Positions 44,314-57,200 of a stretch of 64,000 nucleotides of DNA are shown piece after piece. Position 1 is the first letter of the stretch. The number at the start of each line of letters is the position of its first letter. Under the pieces are notes generated by a model that was not told the origin of the DNA, made no database searches, and saw only the letters and a program-made list of their open reading frames with translations. The position numbers were made by a program, and so were the translations under genes. This stretch comes from Lepidodermella squamata. Taxonomy: Eukaryota > Gastrotricha. Where the stretch lies: contig JBLDXI010000007.1 in assembly GCA_047495785.1 (NCBI GenBank), positions 2,108,001 through 2,172,000 on the forward strand, in the 5' to 3' direction.

Positions 44314-46311
44314 TTATTTCTTAATCGTTATGCTGAAAGCTCCGTTTGGCTCATATTTAATGTTAATTTCAAAGGGCACCGCATTTTGCCCGGTTGGCAT
44401 GTTCAATTGCGCCAAAATTTCGCCGATATTAACCGAAGATTTTGACGAATTTCCAGGTAACAAAATAGATTGTTCGACTTTCCTGCCCGAAGAAAGGTCC
44501 AAACAGCCATCACTTTCTGATTGATTATTCTCAGATTCTGAGTAACAGCGACTAGTAGACTCGATAGTAGGTTCCGCATCGCAGCTTAATCTCATTTGCT
44601 TCGGAGAAACTGGCTCGAAATTCGGCTGGGTGCTGTCGCAACTTGAAGATGACCCGTCCAAATTGTCGCGTGAATTTCGGTTTTTCGAACTTTGCTGCTG
44701 CCCATCCAATCCGCATTGGGTGTGTAGTTCGCGGACAAATCTTTCGAGGGAGTGGATACCGGCTGGAGAATCGGCGAACCATCGATCGGTTTCGCGGCGA
44801 ACATTCAAGGGTCGGGCGAAGAACCAAGGCTTTTGAAGACTTTCTGGCGGTACTTTGGACATGTAAAATTCGAAAAGGCGAACCAGACAACTGTCGTCGT
44901 TGTTGTAGCTGTCGGAGAACGGGTACACATCGACAAACTATGACAAAAAAATAGTTCTTTGGTCAACAAAATTAGTTGATAATTATTCATGATTGTTTAG
45001 ACACGAAAAAGGGTTCAGTAAATCTAAAAAGAGAGACGAAGTCACATCTCATGGCCAGAAAAATTGTAGAAAAGTTCATAAAATCCCGATAATAGCATTC
45101 AAGTAAAATACCGAAAATTACCGAACCAGTTACCATGGGGTTTTCCGGGTTTTTTTTATTTCTCCGTTTAAATCGCCGATAAAAGATGGAATTTTCTCTC
45201 AGAAGGTTTAATCAACAAAATTACCTGAATTTTCCTACAAAAAGTTACCAAATTAAAAAAACTGGGTCACATAGGAAAATCGCCGATTCTTCAATTTTAT
45301 GTTTCTAAGGTCTAAATATTATTTGCAAGTGAGTAAAATTCAGGTTTCAACCCTAAATTTAAGCACTTGATTTTCCGATATTTTGCTATTTTGAATTTTC
45401 CGTTTGTTTATTGATAATGTTTTACTTCAGCATCCTGGTACCCTCAGGCTAGATGTCCAACATTTTTCAATTTTTTAATTTTAAAAATTAAGGAAAAATT
45501 GAATTTCAAGCTGTAATTTTTTTGTGGCTCACATTTTTCTCAGGTTTCCATTTTTCGATGAGACAATCGGGGTAGGTGATCCGCAAAGCTTTGCCAAGTT
45601 CCAAATCGACAAAATCGAAGTGCCTAAATTCGAAATAGCGCAACTCCTCGCCGCTTTTCGCACCGGTGAACAGCCCAATTTTGTAGATCAACGAAGTGAT
45701 CAGCTGGTTCGGATCCGATTTGCCGCATTTCACGACTCCCCTCGCCTCAGCAGTATCCCACAGTCGCCTCTTTGAAGCCAGCCGGCTGTTCGGCTGGGGC
45801 GGTGTCGCATTTCTCAGCGCGACATCAACTGCTTGCTTGATGGATAAGTAGCTGGGGTCAGTCCGCCATGCGAATTGCCGGCCTTTCTCGCGCAGGTGCA
45901 TCATGAGGCAATCGACCATTTGGCATATGCTACGGCCGTTATAAGGAGTGCCATCAGCTCGGCGGTTTTCAACAGGAAATCGAGTCATTTGCTTCACGAT
46001 TTGGTCTTCGGGTAGCAGATGGATATCCATTGTCCAAAATTGCAATTCATCTTAAAAAAAATTATTTAAAAAATTATACAAAAAATTGATTTTCAATATT
46101 TACCCTCAGGAATTTCGTTATCGGGCTTTTTTAGAGTTTCTTGCCGCCAGGTCGTGAAGGAACCAAGAGCGAATTTGATCGTTTTCGCGGTGTTCTTGGA
46201 TTTTCGATTCGTGCTATCCGGCGCATTTTGACAGTTTTGCAATGGGGCAACAGGAATCAATTCGTCAGGGATGGCTTCTTCGGGTTGTTGTTTGACTTCA
46301 ACTTTCATCAT
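44314..46311 (-). CDS. DUF3504 / ZMYM-QRICH1-like protein (Crypton recombinase-derived)
   Basis: Three exons join in phase to 449 residues: 46104-46311, 45533-46050 and 44314-44937. The first part resembles the N-terminal block of ZMYM2/QRICH1-type proteins (TTWRQETL, GTPYNGRSICQMVDCL, then LREKGR). Next comes the DUF3504 core (SNRLASKRRLWDTAEARGV, TGAKSGEELRYFEF, LVRLFEFYMSKVPP, WFFARPLN). DUF3504 is a tyrosine-recombinase fold domesticated from Crypton transposons. The match fades after GIHSLERFVRELHTQCGL. The region where the usual domain carries its final helices is replaced by Ser/Asn-rich sequence and a short structured end. A chromatin or nuclear role is known for vertebrate relatives. 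For this protein it is inference. Confidence 0.75.
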
Positions 46312-49300
46312 GTAAAATTCTATTCCAGGGTTTTAGCTATTAAGAATAAATTTGAAAAAATTAACAGCATGGATAAAAATAGTAGAAAATAATTTTTCTG
46401 TAGATAAATGACAGACGACTGCGAAGGCTACGACTTATCCTAAATCGGCGTAGCAGATGATGCTGAACTTGATAGTCGCGTGTGTGAATTAATCCAATAT
46501 GGCGGGCATTTTTCAGCTAAAAAAAAATTTATTCATCCATCTCAAATATTTGTGGATTATTTTTCAATTTGAGACACGCCGTTATAAAAATTCGATTGTT
46601 CAAGGACATTTATCAGTGCGTTGTCACCCAAAAATGTGTGACGCAACATAAACCATAAGGGCCAATTTTATTAACTTGCTAATTATTTGAAGCAATTTGA
46701 AAAAAAACAGGTAAAATTGGTTGAATCAGAAAGTAATTTTTCTTTTTTTCAATCATTCATTTATATTAATTCGGAACCGCTCCTCTGAAAGTTGGGGCGT
46801 GTGATATGGTCGCCTCGGTTTTGTTGACATTAGCCCGTGATTTTTAATCACGTCGCCTCGCCAGGTGCGTGAGGTGCAAATGCCAAACCCACAACAGCAG
46901 TGAAGTTGATGCTTAATCGCCAATTAATCGCCCGCAAGAGACGCGCGCCAACGCGTCGCTGAGTGGGCGACTCGAACCAACCCGCTAAATGTCAATATTT
47001 TAAACATCGCGTGCTGGCAAACAAAATCTTGGCGTGTTTTCGTAGCGCGATGGTTGTTGTAATTAACCAGACACACCACCGAAATTCCGCATGTTATGCG
47101 GCTCCCATTAGTCGCGGTGTTTTCCTGGTTCTACCAGTGTGGTGAGAGTTTTGTTTTTCCACGTCTCGGTATTCGTGAAAGTTGCTCAGGTATTTGCTTA
47201 AGGTGTTGCCTTTTTCAATTTATTACGCCATCTTTCCTTTCATCTTTCAACACGCCGCGCACTTCCGCACTTGGCGCGCGATAACAATAAAAACGACTGA
47301 TGTGACCCAGATATGAGATAACGCAGCGGCCTATATAGATACAAAATTTTTATTACTATTCCATCGCGGTTATTATTAGACCTGTTCGTCGTCGTATAGT
47401 AAGTAGTTGCCGTCTTATTTTCACCAGCGAAACAGTAGATCTTTTCTTGCTTCGACAAACACGCACTTGAGGCTTGTTTCTTCAAGGTCAGGCTCTTTAT
47501 TCGCCGGGCGATAGCTGATGATGACGAAGAAGCCTTGTACCCGCTAAACATACACACATATACGGCGACCATTATTTGACCTTACCTGCGTTTTACCTTC
47601 ACGCAAACACATATCGCAATAATAAAACACGCTGCATGCATGTAAAAATACTAATATTATTATTTACCACCATGGCAGGCCTACCTACTACTACGACTAC
47701 TAGCAACTAACCAACCACAATAATGTTACTCAGTCTTATATCTGAGTTGTGTGTGTTATTCCTCGATGCCTTTTTACGGCTGCGACCATCCGCCCGCTTG
47801 TCTAATAATGAGACATTAGGCCGGCCGTTCCATCTCCAGCCGCCACCGCCGTGTCCCTACTACATTTATGATTATTTCTTATTCTCGTCGCCGCCACTGT
47901 CGTATTTACCTGTTTGCCGCGTCTCAGCATCAGGCAAGAAATAAGTATAGGCAAATCCGTATTTAGCACTTGAATCTCTCGCCGAAGACTCGAGTTCAAT
48001 TAACTATCGATTTTAAATCCGACAAAATTATTTCCGGTCTCAAATTTCAAGTGCGATGACCCCGTGCTGAGTGCCGCTCTGCTATTATTATCAGTATTTG
48101 CCGTCGCTTGCCACACGTCACTGATGGCAATGTATAGCGAGGGCCACCTTTCTGCTCTGTGTCTTTATTCTCTCGCCTCTCTTTAGAATTTCTCACACAC
48201 ACACACAGAGGGCGGGCGTTGTTATTACGCTTGCGTTAAGCTGAATGCATAACCAACAGAGTCTTATTAAACTCGTCTTCATTCACCTCATTCGCCTGTA
48301 TTCTTGACAATTAACCGACCTAGGTAGGCTTTTATTCATCTTTCTTGCTCACGGCTCTCATCTTCTTGATTTTTTATTAAAATTTTCCAGGTTTTAATTG
48401 AAGAAATAATTTAATGAGAACATTTTTGTTTGGCCGTAATCTTTTTATCTTAAGGTTTGCTTAGCAAATATTTCCCTAATTTATTTATTGATTTTTAATT
48501 GGAATATTTGCGCAAATTATAGCGCTAATTTTTGCGATTAATAATTGAGGTAAAACATTATGTTTTCCCAGAATTTTTGAGATCAGTCATTAATTACCAT
48601 TAAATCAATCGATTTATGTTTATACCCCGGTAGTCTAAATAGTAAATGGTGTTTTAATCAAAACTAGTGCAGAAAAGCGCCCCGGCACAGGCGACCCGGA
48701 AAACCAGACAACTGAGAACCCTTGCAAAGGGCTCCCGAAGCCGGTTTCCCGGGCCCGCCTGGGCCGGGGCGCGGTTTCGACACAAGTTCCATACTTCTGA
48801 AGCGGAAAAGCGGCATAACTACGAGCTAGACGAGATGAGCTAAGCCGGAAAAAATCATGGAACCACCTCTTTGGGTGAAGCGAGGATCGCCGCGCTGTCT
48901 GTTTTGCATATGCACAACAGTTTTTATTGCGAAAACTCGATAACAGTGCAACGAATTTAGTGCTAAGAGATCGCTCCCAGCTCGTGTTGCTAGTTTTTTT
49001 TTGTCAAATTGCACGCGCGCACAGCTCTTTTTTGCACACAAGCAAGTATGCATATGCAAATAATTGACCAGGAAGTAACGTAACCCATCGTAGCATGGGG
49101 CCTCAATCAAAAACTATCAAAAAAATTTCGATATCATAAAATGTTCTCCCGCCCGAACTTATGACGCAACACAAAAAACTACCAAGACCGGCTCACATGC
49201 TCGCTCCGCTCGCATGGTAATGGGGCTAAGTACTATCAGTGTGTGTGTGTGACTGTCAGCTATCAGCTAAAATCTCTGACTTAGCGTATTTTCTCGAAGA

Positions 49301-49764
49301 GCAGCGCAGCAAAAAAATGCAAAAAAAACATCGTCAATAATATGAATCATAGCTTGATTAAAGCACCATTTACTCGATTAAAGCACCATTTACCACTACA
49401 CACCTCCATCTCGTTATATAGCAATCATGTTTTCATTTGCACGCGGAAAAAATTAGAATTACTGCCTATAGCCGTGTCCTTACAGCCCTCACCTGATGGC
49501 GGCGGCGAAAAAATATTTCCGTCCGCTTACTCGATCAATTGCTTTTTTTCCCCTCGTTTCCTTTATAGCACGCGTGTAGCCGATATCGATCAATCGCGCA
49601 GTCGCGCTATGCCAACACAATATATTATTATTGTAAGGGGCTTGATTATTTAAAACATCGCAAAAATATCTGGCTTCATTATAAAAAACGCGTTTTTATT
49701 TCACACACACTCGAAAAATTGTCGAGTTTTTGACGTCGTGTTCGGATGATAAAATAACAGCATT
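46312..49764. other. gene-poor interval
   Basis: No coding exon is supported. The content is AT-rich DNA with short CA/GT runs (near 48195 and 49240), a tandem 17-bp duplication near 49350-49395, and one conspicuous GC-rich hairpin at 48677-48772. The 5' regions of the minus-strand DUF3504 gene and of the plus-strand membrane protein C must lie within it. Confidence 0.5.
48677..48772. ncRNA. GC-rich multi-part hairpin, candidate structured RNA
   Basis: GCGCCCCGGC (48677-48686) pairs perfectly with GCCGGGGCGC (48763-48772). Inside it AGGCG/CGCCT, CCCGG/CCGGG and AAACC/GGTTT extend the stem. The apical part can form CCCTT-GCA-AAGGG. The 96-bp island is strikingly GC-rich in an AT-rich region. 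There is no reading frame of note. It could be an RNA gene, part of a 5' untranslated region, or a foldback insertion. The strand is unknown. Confidence 0.4.
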
Positions 49765-50130
49765 ATGAAAGACGCGAACGATTCGGAAGATTTCGAATCG
49801 AATTGCAACGAAGGCGATCTTTTGCCGTCATCGTTAAGGCGGACAAGTAGGTGTGGTCGATTGCGTCGAATTTCGCGGCCCCTAGCCGCCGTCTCACTGT
49901 CTCTCTGCTGTTTGCCAATCGCAATTCCGGCGGTGATTTTGGCCTTCCGAGGTACAACATGCCGCCATCAGGCCATCTCCATCGTACTAAGCTGTTTAGG
50001 CATAGCGACGAGTCTTGCACTGACGGCGCTGTCTATTTACTACACACTCTACTACGGTAAACATCTTACATCGGTATCAGATGGCTCGGCTGCTAACACA
50101 CCAAGTCAAATAACTTCTACTCCTGCTTGA
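49765..50130 (+). CDS. two-pass small membrane protein, family member C
   Basis: A single exon of 121 residues. An acidic N-terminus and a basic patch (RRTSRCGRLRRISR) precede two adjacent membrane segments (LAAVSLSLCCLPIAIPAVILAF and ISIVLSCLGIATSLALTALSI) and a Ser/Thr-rich tail. The CCLPIAIPAVILAFR block closely follows the CAWPCAMPALIFACR block of protein B. It is the shortest of the three family members in the window. Confidence 0.65.
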   Translation: MKDANDSEDFESNCNEGDLLPSSLRRTSRCGRLRRISRPLAAVSLSLCCLPIAIPAVILAFRGTTCRHQAISIVLSCLGIATSLALTALSIYYTLYYGKHLTSVSDGSAANTPSQITSTPA

Positions 50131-51262
50131 TGAAATTTTCTTCTCAAACGTGTCAGCCGAAAAACAACACAGCTTCTGTTGTTTGTTATTACTTTTGGCT
50201 CTTTTTTAACTACTTCTTTTGTTCTCATCTCTTGATCGCATTTTGTAGATATTTTGTGCGAGGTACGAAAAAAATTGCGGAACAATCACTTTCACAATTA
50301 TGGTATTTTTCTTAATAATATACCATTAAAAATACCGCAGCAGCAATTAATTTGACAATAAAAGCGAGCGGCTGTTTGCTATTTGAAAACGGTTATTTTT
50401 TCGACTGTAAAATAATTATTTTTTTAGCGTTAAGGTGATACCTAGGCTATTGTCGCTGTGTTCAAGACGTTTAATCGGGTATTTTTTCCTCCATTGTGCA
50501 GGTGTAAAAGTTAATTTTTATGGCCACTTTAAATAATTAATTACTTTATTTATTTACATATAAATCCGACTGTCATTTCAACCAGTCTTATTCATGTTCT
50601 AATTTTTGAAAAAAAAATTCTCGCATTTGGACAATTTTTCGGAAGTAGCCCTACAATTTATCCTCAGCGGCATTTTTCCGCTTGACATGTGAATTTTTCA
50701 TTTTTCAAAATTTTTAAGGTGGAATTTTTCAAAGGCCTTATTTTTTAATTTTGAGTGGTTTAACCTGGTTTATTTTATTCAAGACTCTTGGAAAATTTTT
50801 CGTCTTTTAGTTCTGATTTTACAATTTCCCGTCGGGACTCACTTGTTCCGTGAAATTGCGTGCCAGATCGAAATTCTAAAAATAAACATGCAAACGCACA
50901 CGTGTTAGCAACATTTCGCAGCCTCCCATTCTGCAATACTAATAATAATTAATTACGCATTCCTAACCCCAGGTAACTACTGTTTAGTAACGACACACGG
51001 TCAGGCAAAAGTCGGTTGATACGAATAAATGCTAATTTTTCTACTGAAAAATCGTAGTAGCAGATGTTTGTAGTAAATTTTTTGTGTGTGCTCACTATAA
51101 TGAATCACGCATCATTACTAGCAGCCCACTCTTTTACTACTATAATATACTACAACCACTCCTCGTTTGTTTTCATCATAGGTATATTTATAAAAGAGAG
51201 ATTAGATAAAAACAGAAAAACTACTGTTTAAAGAAATGTCTCGATTGCTGTAACGTAAAAAA
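50131..51262. other. intergenic region upstream of the Rap GEF gene
   Basis: No gene is seen here. The region is AT-rich, with likely 5' untranslated and promoter sequence for the Rap GEF, but no element I can assign with confidence. Confidence 0.5.
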
Positions 51263-54200
51263 ATGACTAGCTCTGATCGCCATTTAATTCGGGCGTTGAA
51301 AAAGCCGGCGAATGAGCGCAGTTCAAAGGACGTTGACTACGCTGTTGATTTTATGAAAAAATGCGCCGATGACCAGTCGATTTTCGCCGGCCTATCGCAG
51401 GAAGAAACGCGCCTGCTTGCCGGCCAATCTCGCTACGAATGGCGCGATGCCGACGAGTTGTTATTCACATCGGAAGACGACGCTGAATCGACGTGTTTCA
51501 TCCTGATTTCAGGGCTGGTCTACGTCGACAACCGACTCGCCTACCCGGGCGCCGTTATCCGGGGCAGTCGAGCCGGCGGCCGTTTGACGGAATGCATCGT
51601 CCTCGAGCCGTCTGAATTTTTAGCCGTCGATTTTACTCGACGCGGCTCGGCCGGAATGTCCCGAGCGAATTACTCTGCAACGCCGAGTCGATCGTCGAAA
51701 AACTATCAAAACCAGCAGGCTTACATGCACATTTTAACGGATCCTTACCTGGAGGAGTCTTGCGTTGATGTCGTGGAAATGACGCCGGATTTACCGCCAT
51801 CGAACCGCTCGCCTAGCAACCACGAGGCGTCGGCAATTGTGCGAGGCGGGGCGAATAAATCTCCGGTTAAAAGGCGGCCGATCAGCGACGATGCCAGCTC
51901 GGTGTCGTCGTTTGCTTCGTCGAATATCGTGCCGGCTTCGAGTCATGTTGGCATGAGACGCGGCAGTACGACACAGCAGGGTTCGTCCCTGACTGTGGAT
52001 GACATTGACTTGACGGGTTTGACTGAGTCGGCCGTGGATTCCGATGACGATTTGTTGAGCCCTACCGAAGAAACTTCAACCTCAGATGTAAGTTTCGTTT
52101 TTTAATTTCTATTGCAAATTCGATTAGGAAATCCGCGTTCATTTGAAAACTTGACAATTTTTGATGAAAATTGGATTTTTAAGTTTTTACGGAAATTTTC
52201 TTAGAAATGGGTAATGACTGAGGTTCCATAAAAACGACTCATTTCAGACAGTTTTCAATTGATGTAAGAGTTCGAGGCATTTCGCCCTTAATTTGGGCAT
52301 TTTTTTTCCTAAATTTTCTCGATTTTCTCGAATAGTCTTGACTGGTTCTTCTACCATTTTCCACCATTTATAATCTGTTGCTGGGTAGTTTCCTAAAAGC
52401 TGTCTTCCGTCTCAAATGATTAAAAAATTTCCTTTCCATTTACCGATGGCGATCATAGCTGAACCATAAATCACCTTTCTTATGATCTCTTGATTGTATT
52501 TTAAATATTGTATTAAATATAATGGACCATTAGCTTTCAGCCAAAAATGTTAGCACTACCATGAAACATTCTAAATTTATGAAAAATGTGCTTTTCACAT
52601 TAAAATTGACCTAAAATAGCCTTCTGTCGAATAGAAATGGTCTATAATTCGCATATTTTGCTGAAAACCAGACAAATTATATTGGAGCCAATTTCGATTT
52701 TAGAATTCTATAATTTCTCCATTATCGGAACCTTGGAAATAGTTCAAATCACCCAAATCACTGTGAGAAAGATTTGATAGATAGAGGACCTAAATTGATG
52801 GCGGTTTCCGTTTCGTTGGCGAGAGCTTCAATTTGATGGTAAAAAGTCCCGAAATTGACGGTGAAAAGCCCTCATTTTGTGGTACGAAAATTTAGATCCA
52901 ATGTTTATTATATTGGGTTCAACTTTTCGATCGCCATCATCGAAAAATTCGAAAAACACCTCTTTTTCTCTTGGGGATAAAAAAATTCAAGTCTCGAAAT
53001 ATAAAATTTTTAAACTATCATACTCGAGATTGAATTTGTTGTTTTGCGCTCAATTTTAGTGTCCCAAATTTTCGAAAAAGGATTAAATATTGGATACCCT
53101 CTCCTTTATTATTCCAAACTGACTCATGGAGTTCCAGTTTCAAGATTTTCAGAGAGCTTCTTTGTCATTATAGTTCGTTACCAGAATTGAGCTTTTATTC
53201 TTTGAAACAATTGGCTTTCTGTTGATTTTAGTTATTTATTTTTTGTTTATTTTTTCACATTTTTGAAATCAGCGTAGTTTATTTAACGAGGCTCATGAAT
53301 TACGAATTAGGGCCCACTCGATTTTTCGCGGCTATGCACGTGTAATAATTGTTTTGTTTACGTTTGCGTTGTTTGTTTGTTTCAGATTTCCGACGTGTAC
53401 CGCGAATGTTTAGAGAAAAATCCAGGCCAGCGAAGCGAGCGCGAAATCGATCTGCTCGTCGATTTCGTACAAAATTTCCCGGCCTTTGCCGATCTGACGC
53501 AGAATGCTAAACGCAGCCTGTGCCAAGTTATGACGTACGCTATGGTCGAAGAGGCCGGCGCTGTTATTCTATCGGACGGCGACGACGTTGATTCATGGTC
53601 GGTCATAATCAATGGCGCCCTCGAGCACCGATCGCCCGACGGCAATGTGCGAGAACTCGGCGTCGGTGAAAGGTATGCTAATGATCGACACCTTTTACTC
53701 GAGAAAAATAAAAGAGCTTTTGTCTAAACTTCACAAACACATTTTGGGATATATAACCTATTTCCCTATATCTCGAATTTGAGGACGAAATCCGATCTTT
53801 CGATAGGTATTGAAGCCGGAAAAATCGTAAACATTTTTTAAATTTTTTAGCTAATTTCACCTAATTTGTATTTTTAAATGAACTGGCTGAGATCCATAGA
53901 GGAATAGAAACTATTACTATTACTCCATGCTGAGATCAGTCTCGACCTTAACAATGGAGCAAATCTATTTTCCATGCTAAAAACAAGCTTTTGCTTAAAA
54001 ATTCTGAAATTTTCAAACGATGATGAGCAAAATTATTCCCGATTTTTATAATTTTAAATCCAATTTTTGAAGAATTTAAAGGGATTTGGCCAGCCTGGGA
54101 CAATTATTGGCTAATTTGCATATGCACGGCATTGTGAGATTCATCATTTGTCTCTAACATTTGGCTAGGATCGTGAAGAAAAATAAGAACAATTTTTTCA

Positions 54201-57200
54201 ATTTTCAATGTCCGAAAATCATCAGTGAACACGGTTAATTTGTTTTTCGAATGGGGATTCAAAAACTAATTGAATTTTTCTGAAAATCGAATTTTGCTCC
54301 ATTCACTTTGTGTTGAGGTGATGAGACGGGATGATTTGAGCGAAAACTTCGATTTTTCTCGAATTCCAACTTGAAAAGTGCCGAGTGTTACCTTGCCCTT
54401 ATTACCCAGCTTTTTATCTCCCGATTTTATGGGTAAAATCAGATCTTTCGATTGGTATTTCAGTCGGAAAACATATAAAATTGGGAAGATTTAGTAAAAT
54501 TTCGATCATTTTTTACACTATTTTCAGCCATTTCCAATCGAATGGATAAAAATACTTGGAAAAAATCCTACCCAAAATCTTGTTACTTGTTATTGTTTGT
54601 ATGAAAATTATTCACATTCATGAATTTTTAACTAATATTTGTGCGTTTTGCGCGTTAAATCACGTCCAGCTTTGGCGTCGAATCGGCGCGCGACAAACCG
54701 GCGCGGCGGCACAGCGGTGTTTTGCGCACCCTCGTCGCCTACTGTCAATTCATCGTCGTCAGCCATACCGATTACGTATCCGTGCTGAGCCGCGCCGAAC
54801 AGGACAAACAAGTCGTCCGCGATAAAGGTTTGTTTTTGCACTATTTTTTTAGGTATATTGCCTCGTTCGTTATTCGTGATGGTTGGTTTTGCAAAGAAAT
54901 TTTCTTAAATTTTCATCGCGGCGCGTACAAATAATTGTCGGCATAATTTGTCCCATTCAAGTTTACACTTGATGACGCGAAGTGTGTCACTTCAACGGAT
55001 TATCTCCGCGCGAGTTCATTTCGAGTGCTATTTCATCAATTTTTCGCGAGATGAGCAGCGGAGATGTCGTTACCTCTCAGCTTTGAATACACAGCGTTAT
55101 AATGCCGTAATTATAACTGGAATTTCGCAGTTAGAATGCGAAAAAAATGATGATTATAACGGCATTATTTGCCGCGCGTTTTAATTTCTCGCGCACGGCC
55201 CTTTTCAAGCCACAAGATGAGCCCGGCTCGCGACGCGTCGCCAGGTGCCTGTTTTTGTTTGCGCCGTGCTAAGAAATACCACTGTGACTTGTTTTTGTTG
55301 CGCGCTTGTGTCGCACAAAAACTCACAGCTCAGCGTATTATTACCTTCACTTGCAATTTTTATGGCCCCGTCATTATGATTACGCACTTATTTCTTATCA
55401 TCGCCTTCCAGTCGAATGCGACGAGCGTGAATAGCTGCTAATAATAAAATACCATGCTAGCCGTTGCGCCGCCCTGGCCTTGTAGTGTTATTAATAAAAA
55501 AGTCCACCTTAATAATTCTACCGGGCTAATTTGCGTTGTAATTATTTTTAAAACACCGCGCGAAATCTGCGCCGTAATGGGCTGGTCGGCGGAATTTTTT
55601 CCCGATTATTATTTCACCGCCATCAATACAACAACCATCACGACGACGGACGGCAATAATTACACCAACGCGATTTTACTCACGAAAAAATTGCCCGCTC
55701 ACATTTCAGGTCATGTTGTACTCGTGATGGAAGAACGCGATTTCGTACTGCAGCCTGGTTTAGTGCCCCAATTTGCAACTCTGCCGCGTAATAATGGCGG
55801 TGACCCGACCCTGCCGCCACTGCCACATCGATCACGCCGCGTGCCGGTTGTAATTCGCGGCACAGCAGATCGGTTGATTCAATTAGTCGTGCCCGGGCAA
55901 AATGACTCGCCCGCGTCGGTTTCAGCTAATGCTGACCCGACGTTTTCGGAGGATTTTCTCACGACATTCCCGCTATTTATCGACACAGTCACGCCGATTT
56001 GTGAGTATCTGCTCGCCGCGTTGAAAGACCCGTCGCGGCAGAAAAAGGCGGCGAATGTTATCACGCACTGGATTTCGGCTGATTTCGGCCTGTTCGAGCG
56101 GGTTAACGAGCTGGGTGAATTTCTGGAGACGGTTGAGACGATTTTGGAGGAAAGCGGGCAGATACCGCAGTTGAAGTTGTTGCTACTGGCGACGCATAGC
56201 CGATCGCGGGCGCGGCCTGTGGTGATTACAAAGGCGGCAATGGCGCCTGGGGTGCCGAACCTCGACGCGGCGGGATTCCAGATTACAGGCGGCCTGGAAC
56301 AGCGGGCCGGAATTTTCGTGTCGCACGTCGTCAAAAACGGCGCGGCTTGGCGAGCGGGCCTGAGGCGCGGCGATCAGGTAAATACTCACTCACTTAACTT
56401 TGATGTGTGAAAATTGGGGCGGGCGGAAATGCGATATTATTAAGGCGGATTATATCGCACGCGCCGCTGCGATTGCGCAATGGGATTCGCGCTGGATAAA
56501 CACATTTTTAATTCTTCTCATCTTCATTTACGAAAAACAGATTTTACATGTTAACAATCACGATTTCGCGTCGATAACATACAACCGAGCGGTCGACATT
56601 TTGCAGGGCACTAGTCATCTTGCGCTAACAGTCAGATACAACAAGTTGGGTGAGTCATGATGGCGCCTATTACGAGTTTCTTAGGTCGTTAATTGTTTGC
56701 TTAATCCTCAATAACAGGCCTTCAGTCAATATCCGGTCTGGCGCCAGGTTTCAATTTGTCAGCTAAACAACAACACCGGCCGTCATTACCCGCTGCTCAT
56801 CAACATCAAACTGCTATGAAAAATTCGGCAACAAGTGGCAACGTTCGATCGGCATCGTCCGCCGATCAAAAGCATGGCACAAAGTTATCACGACTCGTCG
56901 CAAAAGTTTCAAAAAAACTGGCTGGAAAAGCCTCGAATCCCGCGATTTCTGTTGTCAGCGAAAATCAGCAACAAGATGTTGCCGCTAATTTACCCGCGCC
57001 GATTTTACCCGCTTCTAACCTGGTGCGATCGCGCTCGAACCCGGATTTAGTGTCTGGGATATTACCGAAACGCAGCCCGTTTCCCGACCCGCCTGACCAG
57101 GCTGTTATGGTGTACACGCCTGAGCAGGAGCATCGCTATTTTGCGATTCGATCTGACACGACGGCGGCTGATTTGATTGGCATGGCTGTTCGGGAGTTTA

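Noticed and set aside
44552-44990. Multiple overlapping frames on both strands
   Set aside because: They are shadows of the third exon of the DUF3504 gene.
35534-50130. Naming the two-pass proteins as IFITM/dispanin orthologues
   Set aside because: Only the hydrophobic layout is similar; no diagnostic motif is seen.
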